The notes under the pieces are model-generated. The model had not been told where the DNA came from. It ran no database searches and saw nothing but the letters and a program-made list of their open reading frames with translations. 64,000 nucleotides of DNA. Origin: Paraphysomonas bandaiensis. Lineage: Eukaryota; Chrysophyceae. A program made the position numbers and the translations under genes. This document shows, piece after piece, positions 58,831-64,000 of this stretch (positions within the stretch are counted from its first letter, which is position 1; the number at the start of each line of letters is the position of its first letter). The stretch is taken from the NCBI GenBank assembly GCA_965644295.1, contig CBFFRP010000342.1, positions 1-64,000 on the forward strand, written 5' to 3'.

Positions 58831-61800
58831 CTACCGCTTAGCACTAGGCATGGAACTGGTAACTCTACGAGTAAGCTTAACCTTGGCATCCACCTGTGTG
58901 GTCCTGGCCACCTTGGGCTTCCTATTGATCGAAGGAAGTGAAGTTCCAGGCATACTCTCTCCAACTTTTCCCGCAGTCTCCTCTTTCCGCCCTCCTTCTA
59001 TTCCCGCTGCTATAAGACGAGCGGAGAGTGTTTCTTTACGTCTTTGCTGGCGCTCTTTGAGGGTTAATTTGCCCTTGGACGGGGAGGGCGGAGGGCGAGC
59101 ACCGCTCTTTGGGCGTGCATCCTGTGCTCTGTCCTTAGTAGACAGGGAAGATGCACGATCCACCGAGTGAATTTGTTTGTCTGATTTGTACCCTTTGACA
59201 GGGAGGTTTGCCCCACCCTCCAGGAGTGGAGTAAGAATCATACTGGATGATGATGTAGCGGTGCTTCTTTTGCTTGGTCTCTGCTTGGCCGATGCGGATC
59301 GACTAGATTGAGTCCGACCTGAATGGCCCCTCTTCCCACGCACAGTGTTTTTCCTGCGCTTTCCTCGACTGACGGCTGAAGAACGAGTGTTCCCACTGAA
59401 CACACTATCACCATCACTATCCTGGTGAGCGCTGGCCTCAATACTCCCTCGATCTGTACCAACAGACACAGTTGCCCCGGCTGATGCTTGGTCCAAATCA
59501 ACACTTGTATTGCTTGACCCATCGCCTTCATGGGATTGAGAGTTGTTACCATCCCCCTCATCTTCACTACTACTTTCACTTCCTTCATCATCGCTATCTG
59601 ATGATCCTGAATCTGACCCACTGTCACTGCCACTGCCACTCTCCTCCGGCTCGCTCTTGGTCTGAGATTCCTTATTCACATCCGACCTGCTCACCACTTC
59701 TCCTTTTTCTCCACCATCCGGAGCTAAAACTGCAGCCTCCGATTTCTTGGTGACACTGATCACATCTTCATCGTTCTCCGTCACCTGGATTTCATTCTCC
59801 TTCTCTGCTTTATTAAGTGGCTTCTCCTCAAGCTCCATGAGAGTATGCAGGTCCCCACCTATATCCTTGTCATCATCCTTGGACTTGGTCTGTGATATAG
59901 CAGTTTTTACTGAGGCCACACTTTTCTTTGTCTTGCCGGTGTACTTCCTATTACCAGAGGGATATAGTCGGCGCTTGGGTTGTAAGCGAGAGGATGAGGT
60001 TTGCCCACTTGAATCTGACCCTTTACGCCCACTAACAGGACGTTGCCTGGGAATCTGCCCGTCAGACGATCCTTTTCGAGCAGACGTAGATTCTTCCTTC
60101 GCAACTGCGGACCGCTTCCGTCTAGGCTGGGACACTGTTGGACGAGAGGGAGCAGGACCACCATAGCTAGTATACCAGTCATCTTCAAACAACCAAGTTT
60201 TGTAATCAGAAGGTATTTGCTTTGTTCCCATGGCAGAGACAGACCGACTCATCATAGGCTTGATGGTTGGCGTCGTATCGGCAGTAACCATAGTTTTTTC
60301 AGATGGCTCTGTCGTTGCATGCTTTGGTGGTACCGGTGTCCCAGCTTGTTTACCAGGTTTCAGCTTCAAAACCAAGAACGCAGTGTACATCGTATCTACC
60401 CTCGACAGATCGGATAGATCAGGAGCCTTGGGCCACCATACAGGACTGAAGAACACAAAAGTGAGATATATCGTAACTTTAATTTAATGCAGGGTCTACA
60501 TCATGTCGGTCGAGTTATATTAAAGTTAGGTCAATCTACGAACTCATGTCATACATATACATTAATCCCTCAGCAGTCTGTATGAGATGTCATCTACAGT
60601 CAAAACCAACTTACATGTCTTTAGTCGTTGCATCGAGTGCTTCTTGGCAGTGAATAACATGATCTCTGTGTATTCGGTTGTCTCTCCTCTCCTGCGCAGT
60701 ATTCTTGTTCTCACCAGACTCGTCAAAGGATACCGACGCCTTAGAAGACAAAAGTTCTCCCACACTTCTCTTTGCTGTGTTCTCACATCGCTTGAGGTAG
60801 GCCTCCAGCTATAGCTCTCCATTACAACATATATCACCAAATCACAAGAAACATATGGGTACCTTATCATCCGAAGCAATGTCTGACCACAGCCCGGACA
60901 AGTCATACGGGAGGGCGAAGGGGTTACAGTGAAAAGGGTATGACGTTCCATACCATTGCACTAGCAGCGGAAATTCACTTAAAAAATCGAGGCTGTGAGT
61001 AATATGTTCTAACAAATCTATCCCTCCCCAAGTAATTCGCCAATCATCTCGTCGATCAATGCACGGCTTCAATGTCGGAAGAATCTCACTAGCAACCTGC
61101 TTCATGCGGGCCACTTCGGGTCTTCCCGTCGCATCCACATCAGTTTCAACACCTACTCAGTGCAACTATTATAATCACGCACATATGAAGTCTATATTAC
61201 TTACTAATCTGTATAGTCTCCCTCAACAACATACGCGCCATTGCAAGATCGTGAAGAGAACTCAGAAGGTCTACTGCAGCAGCACGGAAACCCCTCTTAC
61301 CATTTCGTTGCCAATTATCAAATCCCACTCTCGGGGGTACATCATCTCCGAGAGAAGCTGTCAATTCGTCAAAAGCACAGTTGCGATCTGCTTGTAGAAT
61401 TGCGCTTTCATATATTCCAACACATCGCTTCATACATTGGCTGATCTCGCCTCGCAGCGAGTCTAACTTAAGCGCCAGTTGGACAGATTTCCCCTGCACA
61501 CACAATCCTTTCATTCGAATAGCTGCATATAAAAACATAAACTCACCTCGTAGGTGTCTACCGCCTTCTTGGCTCGCAAAATGCGATCTGTGAGTGCCGC
61601 GTAGTCAAGTGTGGGAGTGGTTAAAGCGAGAGCAAGTTGCATTCGTTCGGCAGCTTTCGCAGCGGCTTCCTTGCTGCTTTTCAAAGTAGCCATTTCGATG
61701 CTATTTTGTCGTATCGCCGACACTGTACGTGAATAATTAAATCTCGAAGACTGCTGCAATACCACCCGATAGGGATCAGGCGGTGCGACGAGGTCCTTCC

Positions 61801-62317
61801 GCCTCTCCTTTTCTCTTTGTCGGCTAGCTGGGGATGAAGGCTTACTTTCTAGTTCAGTATCCCATCCTTCCTCATATGAACTAATAATATCAGCAGCTGT
61901 GCGTAAATGTTTCGTACTTGGAACCCATGCAATTGCTTTATCATGTGGTTTCTGTAATATATGAAAGAGATCATATCGTTGTCTCATCTTTGCAACAGCA
62001 AACACAGTCGCTGCTTCCCATTCTTCCATGTTATTAAAATAATAACCAAAAGGAACCTGCAATATTGAAAGAACATCTTTATAATGAACCCATCTGCCAT
62101 CTGATGCTTGTAAACGTAATAAATCATCAAATGGTGATGGTATTGACTCCTGTACAGCAGGGACGGATCGAGTGGGAGGTTGGAGTTTATTCAATCGCTT
62201 TCGATCAGTTGATAAGTGACCCTCTTGAAGAGCTGACGATGTCTCCGGACATGAATGAAAAGCATGATAGAAAGCATCAAAATCAGATGTAATGGAATGT
62301 TTTTTCTTTGATGGCAT
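58831..62317 (-). CDS. Unknown protein with ordered N-half and Ser/Asp-rich disordered C-half (1050 aa)
   Basis: Exons are 62317-61547, 61493-61205, 61152-60863, 60802-60615 and 60445-58831: 1051 codons including stop in one frame. The first ~440 residues look folded: LLRLQASDGRWVHYKDVLSI near residue 70, TVFAVAKMRQRYDLF, RCVGIYESAILQADRN, WRITWGGIDLLEHITHSLDF and PALPYDLSGLWSDIAS-like segments. The rest is low complexity: basic patches, a long acidic Ser/Asp block (SGSDSGSDSGSSDSDDEGSE), and a C-terminal basic part with KGKLTLKERQQRRKETLSAR and RKPKVARTTQ. I do not recognise the family. The first ATG of exon 1 (MPSKKKHSITSD) is the start; the gene is divergent from the channel gene. The composition would fit a cytoskeletal or nuclear scaffold, with no direct evidence. 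Confidence 0.75.
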
Positions 62318-63254
62318 GTTTAAATGTATGTGTCTATGTATGTATGTGTGTGTAGGTGTGTGTTAGTATCATGACGAGGGTGTTGTATGTATGTATGTGT
62401 GTGTGGAGTGGTGTGGTGTGTTGAGGGTAGTGAGAGATATGAGGATGTGATGTGGGGACTATCAGGGTTACAGGAGGGGATTGAATAGACAGTGTGGTGT
62501 TGTTAAGTGGACAGACATCTCATATATATATACATACATACATACATACATAGAGAGACGGCTGCTGTGTGTATATGTGTAGAGATGATGGAGATGTACT
62601 GCTGTACTATACGTACATACATACATACATACATACAGCTGTACATATAGACTATACTCTGCATGGATATAGTAGAGACATGTACTACTGTACTGCTGGT
62701 AGTGTACTGCTCTACACACACTGCAGTATGTATAACTGTTTATATGTTATATACTGCGACACTGCTGTATATATACAGTATATATATATGTACGAACGGG
62801 TTCCAGATTTCAGTTTCTATGAAATATAATAATTTCAGTTTATGTGTCCTCTGAAGATACTCAATGTCCACTCACCAAATTTTGGTGGAGACAAATGTAA
62901 CGGTTTCTGTAGGGCGATTTCTATACACTGTATTCCATAGAAATACATCATAATACAGTAGGTCGTTGGGGAGAATACATTGTAGGGATAGAATACGTCT
63001 GTATATATTTACGGTTACAGAGGTGTGTATATATGTATGTATGAGTGTGTGTGTAGATACATACACATACATACCAGTCACACTCATACATACATAGACA
63101 CACTCACAGGATGCAGTGAGAAACCTTCTTAACATACTTAAACACAACACTACATTGAACTGAATGCATCAGTGATACAGTTACATACATCTAGTCACTT
63201 CATATATCTTTCTTGTATCCTTTCTTTGCCTTCTTTTGCCTATCTGAGTAGCAG
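62318..63254. repeat. Divergent spacer of GTGT/CATA microsatellites
   Basis: Starts with TGTGTATGTATG runs next to the unknown gene. CATACATACATA arrays lie at about 62531-62552 and 62613-62636 and again near 63055-63100. Frames of 60-90 residues inside are low-complexity translations, not genes. Confidence 0.75.
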
Positions 63255-64000
63255 ATGGCTAACAGGGTATTACCAGTATCAACAAGTGATGCAGTCGATG
63301 AAGAAAATGATTCATCAATTGCAAGAAAACGAAGTGCTTTCTTAGCAGCTAAAAGAAATATGGCTGATAGATGGTCGAAACTAGCATCCATGTTTACATA
63401 TGAGAATGCTCGTAATTTCGCTGTGTGGTTTTTAGATACCGCAAACATCAAATTTTCATTATCGGTAACAATTTTTTTGTATTTATATTAAAACTATTTA
63501 CTAATTTCATTGTTTAGTTTGATGATTTAATGATGATTATGACATTCTTTGTCTTATTTGCTGATGACATTAGATTGTTAACTGCACCGAAATCTGTGGG
63601 TACGTATACGTGACTGCTATTTCTTATCTCTCGTAACTAATGACACTCTTGTAGATGTTGGATTTCAAACAGCCAATTCCATCTGTCTATTTTTCTTTAT
63701 TTTTGAATTGTTGTTAACTACATGGGCTAAAACACATTTAAAGTTTTCTCCTAAAATACATTTGGAAGGATATTGTTTTAGTTTTTTCTTTTGGCTTGAT
63801 TTGATAGCGATTCTGTCAATGTTACCAGACATCAACTGGATTGCTGAGGGCATGGGTATCGCTGGTATTTCTGAGTCTGTATCGAGCACGAATGATAATT
63901 TTTCCAAGGCTGGACGTGTGGTGCGAACTGTCCGTCTTGCTCGGCTCGTGCGCTTGTATAAAATTCAAGCCGAGCGGAACCGCCTCAAGCGTGTGGAGGA
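63255..64000 (+). CDS. Voltage-sensor ion channel, N-terminal part (runs off the window)
   Basis: Exons are about 63255-63461, about 63519-63600 and from about 63655 to the edge. It starts MANRVLPVSTSDAVDE. S1 is around FDDLMMIMTFFVLFADDIRL, S2 around SICLFFFIFELLLTTW, S3 around YCFSFFFWLDLIAILSMLPD. S4 is RVVRTVRLARLVRLYK, with Arg at every third position, the voltage-sensing helix. In several protist lineages this kind of voltage sensor is fused to a C-terminal adenylate/guanylate cyclase; the cytoplasmic N-terminus and S4-end RNRLKRVEE fit, but the decisive C-terminal part is beyond the window. The second junction (GTGG/GTACGT) keeps the frame. Confidence 0.75.

Noticed and set aside
59238-60487. 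Long plus- and minus-strand frames overlapping the acidic Ser/Asp region
   Set aside because: Shadows of the low-complexity exon at 60445-58831; composition and frame continuity support only the annotated one.
1-64000. tRNA, rRNA and telomeric repeats
   Set aside because: Looked for T-loop cores and TTAGGG-type arrays by eye and found none; a covariance-model scan would be needed to exclude diverged RNA genes.

Overview
The window is nuclear DNA from a flagellated, single-celled eukaryote. Genes are split by short (about 50 bp) GT-AG introns, all three stop codons are used in the standard way, there are no bacterial operons, and spacers are AT-rich and full of TA, CATA and GTAT microsatellites. 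Three genes point to a working cilium: CFAP46 (axonemal central-pair projection), BBS9 (BBSome) and CEP131 (centriolar satellite/basal body). ATG101, UTP18, a glyoxalase II, a canopy-like ER protein and a voltage-sensor channel complete a free-living protist gene set. The lineage cannot be fixed from the sequence alone.

Layout. 1-9143 is a recently rearranged locus of subtilisin-family (S8) proteases joined by seven copies of a ~573 bp cysteine-rich repeat, each complete copy carrying its own intron; two protease copies 3431 bp apart are nearly identical and a third is truncated and fused out of frame to a repeat. 9144-12500 is a spacer with a decayed hAT transposase and a 150 bp MITE. 12510-20288 holds an intronless membrane-anchored glyoxalase II, a disordered Ser/Pro-rich protein (minus) and a second, unrelated-looking S8 protease with nine exons and a C-terminal membrane anchor. 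22642-32397 (minus) is an eight-exon CFAP46 of about 3116 residues whose C-terminus looks like an inactivated CHAT (caspase-like) domain. 33320-34604 is a coiled-coil protein divergent from CFAP46. 35252-38493 (minus) is BBS9 and 39398-41314 UTP18. 42118-43575 (minus) is a coiled-coil/WD40 protein divergent from ATG101 (44491-45722), whose only intron contains tandem copies of the end of exon 1 with its splice donor. Then come a DUF599 membrane protein (minus), CEP131 (minus), a MITE-rich stretch, a single-exon HerA-like ATPase (minus), a canopy/saposin-like ER protein ending KYEL, a 1050-residue unknown protein (minus), and the start of a voltage-sensor channel running off the right edge.

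Genes are often arranged as divergent pairs sharing a ~0.9 kb microsatellite-rich spacer (CFAP46/coiled coil, BBS9/UTP18, WD40/ATG101, unknown 1050-aa protein/channel). Two families of non-autonomous repeats recur: a hAT-like one with CAGGGCTGC ends and a ~150 bp one with TCGTATCGGCA ends, of which one copy forms a long palindrome. Exon models were built by eye from splice sites and reading frame; for nine genes (S8 protease 2, CFAP46, CEP131, ATG101, DUF599, the unknown 1050-aa, 298-aa and 267-aa proteins, and by junctions UTP18) the joined exons keep one open frame.
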